Source: an uncultured Verrucomicrobiota bacterium
Lineage (GTDB): Bacteria > Verrucomicrobiota > Verrucomicrobiia > Limisphaerales > UBA9464
Direction: 5' to 3'
DNA length: 11,073 nt
Assembly (NCBI GenBank): GCA_903864375.1
Contig: CAIPFS010000250.1
Coordinates: forward strand, 1-11,073
Shown here: positions 1 through 7,609 of the stretch, piece after piece
How the letters are laid out: every line of letters starts with the position of its first letter
How positions within the stretch are numbered: position 1 is the stretch's first letter
Position numbers and translations under genes: made by a program
Notes under the pieces: model-generated
What the model was told of the DNA's origin: nothing
The model's input: only the letters and a program-made list of their open reading frames with translations
The model's database searches: none

Positions 1-160
1 CACAGGGGACACAGAGAACACAGAGAAAGAAGGATTGGGGGATGGGGCCGACGCGCACCGGTCCAAGCCGCAGGCCATCTGCACCCTGCCCGCCAGACGA
101 TTCAGATCCAATTATATCCGGCCTGACCCCGGAGCGCCACGGGCGGGGTGCTGCTGCACC

Positions 161-178
161 GCCGACTTTCCAGTCGGC
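161..178. repeat. Perfect inverted repeat (7-bp arms, 4-base loop)
   Basis: GCCGACT (161-167) and AGTCGGC (172-178) are exact reverse complements around TTCC. With the second hairpin at 224-241 it forms a compact module resembling small palindromic spacer repeats of Verrucomicrobiota. No T-run follows, so it is not an intrinsic terminator. Confidence 0.6.
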
Positions 179-223
179 AGGGCTGGAGCCCGTCCCATGG
201 CTGTGCGACTGACCGACGGCCCG

Positions 224-241
224 GCAGGTTTGAAAACCTGC
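224..241. repeat. Perfect inverted repeat (8-bp arms, 2-base loop)
   Basis: GCAGGTTT (224-231) and AAACCTGC (234-241) are exact reverse complements around GA. It lies about 45 bases after the hairpin at 161-178 and ends 56 bases before the chosen start of the FHA-like gene, so in a transcript it would lie in the 5' leader. The sequence is that of a dispersed palindromic element rather than a terminator. Confidence 0.6.
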
Positions 242-297
242 GCTCCATCGCGCGGACGCTGAAATGTCCGTCCGAACTTTGGTGGATTTCCCCAACC

Positions 298-3200
298 ATG
301 AGCGCTCGTTTTAAAAAATCGCACAGTTCCCCCGGTCGGAATCCAACTGTGGAGGGTCGATTCGCTTCCTGGTGGGATGGCTTCACCTCTTATGGGGGGG
401 CCATTGCTCTTTCCGCCGGGATGGGATGGGAAGCCGGAGCCAACCCGCAGGGACTATCGGTGGTGAGCGGCACCGCCTTGACGACGACCTCTGGATCGGT
501 CCTGAATGTGACCGTTGGTCCGACCGCCTTCCTTAACTGGCAGTCCTTCAATGTCGCGCCGGGGGAATCCACCATTTTTCACCAACCGTCCTCGTCGTCG
601 GTGGCCTTCAATTGGATTGGTGATGCCAGCGCCTCCAAGATTTATGGGAACGTCACGGCCAATGGAACCCTGATCCTGGCCAATGCCCACGGTTTCTATT
701 TTGGTCCCCAGTCCTTTGTTTCCGTCGGCGGGAGTCTCATCCTGACGACCACCATCCTGCCTCCCGATACCGCCGGAGGCGCCGGCTGGCAGTTCAATGG
801 GCCACCCCCGGGAATCGGGATTGTCAATTACGGTCGGATTGAATCGCGCGGCGGCGGGGCGCTTTTCCTGATTGCGGATCAAGTCGAAAACCACGGGACA
901 CTGAGTGCCCCCGGGGGACAGATTGGTCTCTATGCCGGCCAGGAGGTCTCGTTGTCCAATCGTCCGGACGGCCGGGGGGTCAGTGTTAAAGTCCGTTTAC
1001 CCGCTGGCAGTGTCAGCAATACAGGCACCGTGATTGCCGATGCGGGTGAGGTGGCGCTCCAGGCGCGGACCGTGAATCAGGACGGGGTACTTCAGGCAAA
1101 CTCCGTCCGCTCCCACAATGGGGTGATCGAATTGGTCGCGGAGGAGACCCTCAGCCTGGGGAGAACGTCCGATATTCGGACACGGGGAGACGGCTCGGAC
1201 GGTAGCGATGGTGGAACGGTGATCCTGCGATCGTCCCACGTCTTGACGGATGCGCCCGGAAGTCGGGTGGACGCGTCCGGTGGGGCGGGCGGCACCATCG
1301 AGTTAAGTGCACCCACCATTCAACATTTCGATTCCGAACTTTCAGGCGGACATTTGCTCCTCGACCCGACGGATATTGTCCTGTCGACCTCGGGTGGCGG
1401 TGAGGTCGGTCCCGGAGGCGGAGTCGCCGCGGGCGATCCGCCCACCACACTGACCCTGAATCCCACCACGGCCTTCCGGAATAAGAAGTTCACGGATATC
1501 GCTCTGGAAGCCACCCATGACATTACTTTTGCCCAGGGCCTCACCTGGGATCTGAGTGCTTCCACCGGCCTTTCTTCCGACACTCATCAACTCATCCTGC
1601 GGGCCGGCAATAACGTGACCTTTCAGGACCGGACAAAACTGGTTGATGGCAACGGATGGTCGGTTCGACTGGAGGCGGGCTACGACTTTTCGGCGGGCCA
1701 GGTCCAATCGGGAGTGGGGTCCATTTATCTCGGCGGCGCGCCGGGTGGAACCGGCAGTGGCACCATTCAGACGGCGAAAGGTGGAATTCAGCTGGTGGCC
1801 GGACATGATATTTTGGTGGGCAGCGGATACGTGGGCACGGTCAAGGGTGGGAGTGTTGATTTGGCTGCGATCACGGGCGATATCAATACCGGGACCAGGA
1901 ACGATGGCTATGACTTCGGTGCGACCGGCTACACGGTGAGTTCGAGTGGATTGGGGGGCGTGACCACCGCCCACGGAGGTGACGTGACCCTGCGTGCGGG
2001 TGGAAATGTCACCAGCATCCCCACTACCCCGTTGGGCAAGCCACCTGGAGCCTCGGGGGCCTATGGCAGCGAAGGCGGCGGGGTGACCGTGGTGGCCGGT
2101 GGTAATATCACTGGGAACTTCCTGGTCAGAAACGGAACCGGTGTCCTTCAGGCCGGCATCGACCTGACCGATCCGGCCCATCCTGTAGTGACCAATCCCG
2201 ATTCGCAGATTGGGACCCAACTCGACGTGGCCAACCTGTCCCTGGTCTCGGGTTCGTGGTCACTCTGGAGCGGGGGCAACATCCGTCTGGGCGAAATCCG
2301 AAATCCCAACGGAACCTTCAATCCCAATCGTCTGAAGCTGCCGCCTGGCCAGTTTCCTGGCAACACGGATGGAGTTGTCCCAGCCACCAAGTCGGCGTTT
2401 CTTTTCGATTATGCTCCGGACGCCGCCGCCCATCTTTGGGCTGGCAACGCCATCAATTTGATCGGGGATAACCTGCCCCGACCGAATGCGTCGAACCTGC
2501 GCATGGGCGCGATTTATCCCCCGGAGCTTTCACTGAATGCCGGGTCAGGCGGGATCTATCTCAAGAATTCCGTGGTCCTCTACCCTTCGGCCAGCGGTTC
2601 ATTGAGCATCGTGACCCGGGACGGTGGAGATTTGTCGGCGGCACCCATCGTGGGAGGGTTGGTTTCTCTGACGGTTTCGGACAGTGGTCGGGCGGAATAC
2701 ACGACCTTCGCCGACGGCCATTCGATATCCCCCACCCATCTTGGGAAAAGTTCTTTGATGAACGTGGATATCTCGGGGGATATCAACACTATCGCCCTGG
2801 TCGTTCCCTCCGCCGCCACGATTCATGTCGCCGGAGACACCTACAATTTCGGTTTTGTCGGTCAGAATCTGTCGTCGTCGGATGTGACCCGCATCCAGGT
2901 GGACGGTTCCATTGGTTTTCGCGGGAACCTGACCGACACCCCGCTTCCGGGCGGATATCCTCCGGCAGCCCTCGATACCGCCTACTCAACCCAGCCGGCC
3001 ATTGTTCAAAAATTGATCTATTCGCCGGCCACTCAACGGTTGACCTGGATTGGTCAGATGACCGATGCAGAACGGCAATACCTCCTCTCGCCGGAACGTT
3101 ACGTCTATGACCGTCTGGGCCTGCCGGTCCAGAATCCCGACGGCTCCCAAAAGACCGAAACCGTTCCCCTCACGGTGGCGCAGTCCGACGCCATCCAGAC

Positions 3201-4407
3201 GCTCTATAAAGAAAGTCAGGAAGCCTCCCTGGGAGGACAGGGCCTTGCCTTGAGCGGTCCCGGTCAATTCAACATCTCCGCCTCCCATATCGATCTCGGT
3301 GTCTCCGCCGGCATTTTTGTCACCACCTCCTCATCGGCACTGGAGAAAATCATCCCCGACAGTGCTTCCATCCGCCTGGACGTTTCCGGCAGGACGGCGC
3401 AGGGCGGTCATGAGGCGATTCCTGGAGATTTGGTGATGACCTCCTCCCGGATTTCAAATGAAGGATTGGGCGGCTCGATCACCCTGACGACCGCAGGTCA
3501 GGTGGATGTGGGTGCCCAGGAAACGGTGCTGGGTTCGGACGGAAGTCCCAAGGGGATTTTCACTTCCGGCGGGGGAAACATCACCGTGATCTCGACAGGG
3601 ACCATCAACGTCAACGGGTCCCGGATTGCGGCGTACGACGGCGGAAACATCAAACTCTGGTCGGAGCACGGCGACATCAATGCCGGTGTGGGAGGCAGCG
3701 GGGTCACGTCGTTCATCGGAACGGAATGGGATCCGGTCAGCCAGTCGGTGGTTCATTTTCCTGCCACCGTCCCCGGCAGTGGCATCCTTTCAACCACCCT
3801 GGCGGGTGGCAATGCCCACCTGGGGGACGTACTTCTGGATGCTCCCAATGGGAACATCTATGCGAACTCGGGCGGGATTATTCAAATTCCATTTAACGGC
3901 ATCCAGAATGACGCCAAAGTCACGCTGAATGCTGGCAAGGACATCGAGGCTGGAAATTCAGGGATCATCGGGGGGGATATTCGCCTCAAGGCCGGTGGTT
4001 CCGTCAGTGGTATCGTCGTCGGCACCGGTAATGTCAGTATCGCCTCCGATCATAGTGTCAGTGTCTCCGTCCTTTCCGGTGGCTCCGTCAGCATCGCTGC
4101 CGGGACCACGGTTTCCGGAACAGTGATGAGTGGCGGTAGCATCGACGTTTCCGGAGGCAGCATCACCGCCAGTCTCATCTCCGGGTCTGTCAACACCACC
4201 GGAGATGCCACCGGGGCAGCCGTTGGCGTTCCTGCTTCAAACGTGCCCCGGGCCGATACCCAGGTGGCGGACTCGGGCGACCGACTGGCGTCAAAACGGA
4301 TCGATGGCGACGCCGACGCGTTGTTGAAACGAAAGAACCTGCCCAAAACCAGCGTGGTCACCACCAGGGCTCGCGTCAGGGTCCGTTTCCCGGGTGAGGC
4401 GAATTAG
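298..4407 (+). CDS. Filamentous haemagglutinin-like (TPS-domain) secreted beta-helix exoprotein
   Basis: Large exported protein, about 1,369 residues from the ATG at 298. GGTGGA lies 11 bases upstream as a modest ribosome site. The N-terminus is basic (MSARFKKSH), then a hydrophobic stretch GGAIALSAGMGW (about 33-44) with plausible cleavage after EAGA (residue 48), fitting a long signal peptide. Residues about 52-290 match the haemagglutination-activity/TPS domain of two-partner secretion exoproteins: FLNWQSFNV (78-86), then FHQPSSSSVAFNWIGDASASKIYG and ANGTLILANAHGFYFG (121-136). An LLDPTDI motif (to residue 360) is typical of these proteins. The rest is Gly/Ser/Thr-rich repeats such as AGGNVT and GGNITVIS, expected to fold as a right-handed beta-helix. 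A helical, non-repeat insert lies at about 921-977, and the C-terminus is basic. In the family, a TpsB outer-membrane pore exports the protein; none is present in this window. The role (adhesin, polysaccharide or surface protein) cannot be set from sequence. Confidence 0.85.
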   Translation: MSARFKKSHSSPGRNPTVEGRFASWWDGFTSYGGAIALSAGMGWEAGANPQGLSVVSGTALTTTSGSVLNVTVGPTAFLNWQSFNVAPGESTIFHQPSSSSVAFNWIGDASASKIYGNVTANGTLILANAHGFYFGPQSFVSVGGSLILTTTILPPDTAGGAGWQFNGPPPGIGIVNYGRIESRGGGALFLIADQVENHGTLSAPGGQIGLYAGQEVSLSNRPDGRGVSVKVRLPAGSVSNTGTVIADAGEVALQARTVNQDGVLQANSVRSHNGVIELVAEETLSLGRTSDIRTRGDGSDGSDGGTVILRSSHVLTDAPGSRVDASGGAGGTIELSAPTIQHFDSELSGGHLLLDPTDIVLSTSGGGEVGPGGGVAAGDPPTTLTLNPTTAFRNKKFTDIALEATHDITFAQGLTWDLSASTGLSSDTHQLILRAGNNVTFQDRTKLVDGNGWSVRLEAGYDFSAGQVQSGVGSIYLGGAPGGTGSGTIQTAKGGIQLVAGHDILVGSGYVGTVKGGSVDLAAITGDINTGTRNDGYDFGATGYTVSSSGLGGVTTAHGGDVTLRAGGNVTSIPTTPLGKPPGASGAYGSEGGGVTVVAGGNITGNFLVRNGTGVLQAGIDLTDPAHPVVTNPDSQIGTQLDVANLSLVSGSWSLWSGGNIRLGEIRNPNGTFNPNRLKLPPGQFPGNTDGVVPATKSAFLFDYAPDAAAHLWAGNAINLIGDNLPRPNASNLRMGAIYPPELSLNAGSGGIYLKNSVVLYPSASGSLSIVTRDGGDLSAAPIVGGLVSLTVSDSGRAEYTTFADGHSISPTHLGKSSLMNVDISGDINTIALVVPSAATIHVAGDTYNFGFVGQNLSSSDVTRIQVDGSIGFRGNLTDTPLPGGYPPAALDTAYSTQPAIVQKLIYSPATQRLTWIGQMTDAERQYLLSPERYVYDRLGLPVQNPDGSQKTETVPLTVAQSDAIQTLYKESQEASLGGQGLALSGPGQFNISASHIDLGVSAGIFVTTSSSALEKIIPDSASIRLDVSGRTAQGGHEAIPGDLVMTSSRISNEGLGGSITLTTAGQVDVGAQETVLGSDGSPKGIFTSGGGNITVISTGTINVNGSRIAAYDGGNIKLWSEHGDINAGVGGSGVTSFIGTEWDPVSQSVVHFPATVPGSGILSTTLAGGNAHLGDVLLDAPNGNIYANSGGIIQIPFNGIQNDAKVTLNAGKDIEAGNSGIIGGDIRLKAGGSVSGIVVGTGNVSIASDHSVSVSVLSGGSVSIAAGTTVSGTVMSGGSIDVSGGSITASLISGSVNTTGDATGAAVGVPASNVPRADTQVADSGDRLASKRIDGDADALLKRKNLPKTSVVTTRARVRVRFPGEAN

Positions 4408-4464
4408 CCCGCCGACCAAGACCATTGGCACAGGAAGACACGATCAGGAATCCAACAAAACAAC

Positions 4465-4492
4465 TTGAATACCTAGTTGTGCGATGTATAAC
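4465..4492 (+). promoter_or_regulatory. Candidate sigma-70 promoter for the Calx-beta gene
   Basis: TTGAAT (4465-4470), a 16-base spacer and TATAAC (4487-4492) form a good -35/-10 pair in a locally AT-rich patch of an otherwise GC-rich window. It is downstream of the FHA-like stop codon and upstream of the next gene. An exact 8-base direct repeat, CTAGTTGT, occurs at 4473-4480 (inside the spacer) and 4497-4504 (near the expected transcription start), 24 bases apart, and could be an operator. This is consensus matching by eye only. Confidence 0.4.
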
Positions 4493-4536
4493 TGTTCTAG
4501 TTGTTGCCGAACGGATGAGTGATTCTCTTTACCCTT

Positions 4537-5679
4537 ATGAAACGCTTCTTTTGCTGCGCGTGGCCTTTGCCCTCCCTGTTCGCCGGGCGGATGCTTCCAG
4601 GCCGGTCTGGTTTCCTTCAGGTCCTGGGATTGACGCTGGGCTTGGTCTTTCGGGCATCGGCACAGTGGACCAACCGGGATGTGCCCTCGATTCCCCCCTC
4701 GGTTCTGGATGTGGTGGACCCGGTGTTCCTGACAGAACCCGCTGTGGTGTTTGAAACCAATTACTTCTCCGTGCCGGAATACCGCCCGCTCCAGTTTGTT
4801 CCGTTTCGACTGGAGTCGCCGCCGGTGGCCGACAAGGTCGTGGTCCGGTTTTCAGTGGCGGGGGGCACCGCGACCGAGGGTCAGGACTATTGGATGGATC
4901 AAAAGGTGTTCGAATTTGACGCGTCGACGGGGGCTGTCACCGACTCGATTTTGAAGCTGGTTCTGAATGATTCCGATGAAAAGGAGCCGGATGAAACCAT
5001 CTTGTTGGACGTCTCGATTGACGGGGTGACCAACGAACCAGTGAGAATTGAGGTGCTGATCCGGGATGGGCAATCCCCCGGCCAGGTGGGATTTAATTCC
5101 ACCCGCTTCTCAGCCAATGAGGCATCCAGTGGGGCGGAAATCCGCTTGTTCCGAACCCAGAATTCCCGAATCGAAGGGAACGTGACACTCTCGGTGGATG
5201 GAGATGACGGCCTGGTGGGGGCATTTCCGGAAAGTCGGACAGTGGTTGTCCATTTTGGAGCGGATGATTCCCAGGCATCGCTGATCGTCCCTTGGGTGAA
5301 CGATTCCTTTCCACAAGGGAATCGTGAATTGCGATTACAACTGATTTCGGCGGATACAGGGATGACCTTGATCCCCGAGCTGTCCACAACGGTCCTCACG
5401 GTGGCGGACGATGAGTCAACGCCGGAACTTGGGCGGCTGGATATCCGGCGTTATGTGTCAGAAGACCGCGAAGGGGTCATCCTTTCCCTTCAAGTGCCGC
5501 GGGGTTTTCGGAGTCGGATTGAGTACACCGACTCCATGCTGGGGGACAACTGGACGCCATTGACCGATGTCTACGGCGCCGACACCGAAGGACTGTCGTT
5601 CGATTCCTTTCAATCAGGAACCCATCGCATGTACCGGGCCACGGGACTCTTCCCCTCGGATGTCACCCTGCCGTGGTAG
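4537..5679 (+). CDS. Exported protein with two Calx-beta repeats and a C-terminal beta domain
   Basis: About 380 residues from the ATG at 4537. The start is uncertain: a GTG at 4519 is in frame upstream, and the ATG at 4591 would give a more standard signal peptide (basic LPGRSG, hydrophobic VLGLTLGLVF, then ASA|Q). None has a strong ribosome site. Two Calx-beta units are visible. The first, about 70-178, has GGTATEGQDYW (109-119) and acidic DSDEKEPDETILLDV, the usual calcium-binding loop pattern. The second, about 184-290, has FSANEASSGAEIRLFR and WVNDSFPQGNRELRLQLI and is less acidic. Residues about 302-374 carry IEYTDSMLGDNWTPL...MYRATG, which resembles a C-terminal beta domain frequent in secreted Verrucomicrobiota proteins. 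The protein is probably outside the cytoplasm in a binding or structural role. No enzymatic domain is visible. It follows the FHA-like gene by about 130 bases with its own candidate promoter and converges on the desulfurase gene. Confidence 0.8.
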   Translation: MKRFFCCAWPLPSLFAGRMLPGRSGFLQVLGLTLGLVFRASAQWTNRDVPSIPPSVLDVVDPVFLTEPAVVFETNYFSVPEYRPLQFVPFRLESPPVADKVVVRFSVAGGTATEGQDYWMDQKVFEFDASTGAVTDSILKLVLNDSDEKEPDETILLDVSIDGVTNEPVRIEVLIRDGQSPGQVGFNSTRFSANEASSGAEIRLFRTQNSRIEGNVTLSVDGDDGLVGAFPESRTVVVHFGADDSQASLIVPWVNDSFPQGNRELRLQLISADTGMTLIPELSTTVLTVADDESTPELGRLDIRRYVSEDREGVILSLQVPRGFRSRIEYTDSMLGDNWTPLTDVYGADTEGLSFDSFQSGTHRMYRATGLFPSDVTLPW

Positions 5680-5719
5680 GTCAGAGTGCAGCCGTTGGAT
5701 CTGTCGGTCGATGCCGTCA

Positions 5720-7609
5720 CTAAAGCCGATACAGAGCCTCCACGAGTGCATCCACATCTCCCTGGTGGTTGTAGAGGGCCAGTGAGGGCCGCACGGTGGA
5801 TTCCAGGCCAAAATGGCGCAGGGCGGGTTGGGCACAGTGATGCCCGGCCCTCACGGCGATACCGTGCTGGTCCAGATGGCGGGCGATGCTTTCGTTGGTT
5901 CGACCGGGAATGACAAAGGACAGGACGCTTGCCTTGTGGAGGGCGGTTCCCACCAGGCGGACGCCCGGGACCGATCGCAACGCCTCGGTGGCGTATTCCA
6001 GCAGTTGATGCTCGTAAGCAGCGACCGCAGGAAGCCCAAGATTCATCAGATACTCCAGGGCAGCAGACAGCCCGACGACACCGGCGATATCCGGGGTTCC
6101 GGCCTCAAACTTTTCCGGGGCATGCTGATAGGCGGTTTTCTCGAAGGTGACATCGCGAATCATGTGTCCGCCCCCCTGCCAGGGGGGCATGGACTCCAGT
6201 AGGGCTTTTTTGCCGTAAAGGCAGCCAATGCCGGTGGGCCCAAAGACCTTGTGACCTGAGAAGGCATAAAAATCGGCGTTGAGCGCCTGAACATTGATGG
6301 GAAGATGTGGTGTGGATTGCGCGCCATCCACCAGGACCGGGATCCCGTGGGCATGGGCAAGTGCAATCATCTCCTCAATGGGGTTGACCGTCCCCAAGGC
6401 GTTGGACACGTGAGCCACCGAAACCATTTTGGTTCTTGGGTTCAGCAGTCGGGCCCATTCCTCCAGGATCACCTCGCCATTCCCATTCAGCGGTGCCACC
6501 CGGATGACCGCCCCGGTCTGCTGGGCCAGCAACTGCCAGGGGACAATGTTGGCATGATGTTCAAGGCGGGTGAGGAGGATTTCGTCACCAGCCCCGACAT
6601 TCTGCCGTCCATAGCTCTGGGCCACCAGATTGACGGCCTCGGTCGTGCCGCGGACGAAGATGATCTCTTTGGCATCGGCTGCCCCGAGAAACTGCCGGGC
6701 TTTCTCCCGACCATTTTCGAATAACTCCGTGGAGCGGGCGGCGAGGGTATGGGCGGCGCGGTGAATGTTGGAATTATCCCGTCGATAAAAATCCGATGTC
6801 GCCTCAATGACCTGCCGCGGTTTGTGGGTCGTGGCGGCATTATCCAGCCAGACCAGCGGACGCCCATTGACCCGTTGATGCAGGGCGGGAAAATCCCGTC
6901 GAATCGCCTCAATGTTCAACCCGCCCATCGGGGCAACCGACGTCCCCGACACCGGTGCCGTGGAAGGCCGCGGAGTCGATGCGTGACTCTTCAGGAAGTA
7001 AAACTGGGTCCCATTTTCAGACGAATCATCAGGAAATGCCGGAGCCGGGTTGGATCGGGCGTCCAGAGGACGTTCGCTGACGGGCGGGTGGCCCGCTGAT
7101 TTTTCCGACGGCCCGTTGGGGTCCCTGAAAACCGATCCGTTGCAGCGGGGCTCACCGAAGGCATAGCCATCCTGGCCAGCCGGATCGTGGGCTCCGGATG
7201 GGGTTGCCACCGGTGCGCCGCGAACCTCCGGAGCGGGGGCTGCCGTCGGTAACAGGGGATGCACCGGAGGATGAGTCGGGCTTGAGGCCGTGGGATACCC
7301 ACCCGCCAGGCCGGTATCGTCGGATCCACCAGTGGGGAGTTGGGGAAGCCCTCCGGTCAGCGACGGGTTTCTGGGAACAGTTGCAATCGCGGGGATTCCC
7401 GGCTCGGGCTTCGCCGCAGGAAGGCTGGCGGCGGGAAAACCCGGGGGCGGCAGGCTGGGTGCGGCGGTGGGGGAAGGAACGGAAGCCGTGCCCGGAGGGC
7501 GCCCGTTCAGGACCTCCTTCATCAATTGCAGGATCAATCCCGTCTGGCCGGCATCATCGAACGCGGCAGGACCGGTGGAGGTCACCGGCACAGCCTTAGA
7601 CGTACTCAT
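5720..7609 (-). CDS. Encapsulin-associated SufS-type cysteine desulfurase with long N-terminal cargo domain
   Basis: PLP enzyme of 629 residues expected to convert L-cysteine to L-alanine, holding the sulfur as a persulfide. Residues about 230-629 are a complete group II (SufS/CsdA-like) desulfurase: LDNAAT (255-260), LEHHAN (349-354), cofactor-contact DGAQS (428-432), PLP lysine K454 in SGHKVFGPTG, catalytic Cys592 in RAGHHCAQP, and R607 in RPSLALYN. Residues 1-229 are not part of SufS: they are rich in Pro, Ala, Ser and Gly and should be disordered, with possible ordered islands GLILQLMKEVLNG (24-36), YAFGEPRCNG (149-158) and TQFYFLKSHA (201-210). Desulfurases with such extensions are the known cargo of family 2A encapsulins, where the extension drives loading. 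The gene starts inside the end of the encapsulin gene (14-base overlap) with no strong ribosome site, suggesting coupled translation. It ends 40 bases from the convergent Calx-beta gene. A housekeeping SufS is unlikely: no suf genes are adjacent. Confidence 0.93.
   Translation of the reverse strand: MSTSKAVPVTSTGPAAFDDAGQTGLILQLMKEVLNGRPPGTASVPSPTAAPSLPPPGFPAASLPAAKPEPGIPAIATVPRNPSLTGGLPQLPTGGSDDTGLAGGYPTASSPTHPPVHPLLPTAAPAPEVRGAPVATPSGAHDPAGQDGYAFGEPRCNGSVFRDPNGPSEKSAGHPPVSERPLDARSNPAPAFPDDSSENGTQFYFLKSHASTPRPSTAPVSGTSVAPMGGLNIEAIRRDFPALHQRVNGRPLVWLDNAATTHKPRQVIEATSDFYRRDNSNIHRAAHTLAARSTELFENGREKARQFLGAADAKEIIFVRGTTEAVNLVAQSYGRQNVGAGDEILLTRLEHHANIVPWQLLAQQTGAVIRVAPLNGNGEVILEEWARLLNPRTKMVSVAHVSNALGTVNPIEEMIALAHAHGIPVLVDGAQSTPHLPINVQALNADFYAFSGHKVFGPTGIGCLYGKKALLESMPPWQGGGHMIRDVTFEKTAYQHAPEKFEAGTPDIAGVVGLSAALEYLMNLGLPAVAAYEHQLLEYATEALRSVPGVRLVGTALHKASVLSFVIPGRTNESIARHLDQHGIAVRAGHHCAQPALRHFGLESTVRPSLALYNHQGDVDALVEALYRL

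Larger units (their letters stand above)
1..297. other. Non-coding leader with short repeats upstream of the FHA-like gene
   Basis: I see no convincing gene here. The extreme left holds a purine-rich run built on 'cacag.g.acacagagaacacagag', a phrase that I associate with dispersed spacer repeats in Verrucomicrobiota and relatives (recollection, not checked). The right half holds two perfect hairpins, annotated separately. The large reading frame stays open back to an ATG at 148, but the hairpins lie in that extension and the predicted signal peptide begins only after the ATG at 298, so I treat 148-297 as untranslated. No clear sigma-70 promoter pair was found. Confidence 0.5.

Noticed and set aside
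148..297. Extension of the FHA-like gene to the upstream ATG at 148
   Set aside because: The extension runs through two hairpin repeats, has no family resemblance, and would put about 80 residues before the hydrophobic signal segment. The ATG at 298 gives a sensible signal peptide.
1342..2220. Open frame of 292 codons on the minus strand inside the FHA-like gene
   Set aside because: It is a shadow of the repeat-rich beta-helix coding sequence, with no recognisable domain or start signal.
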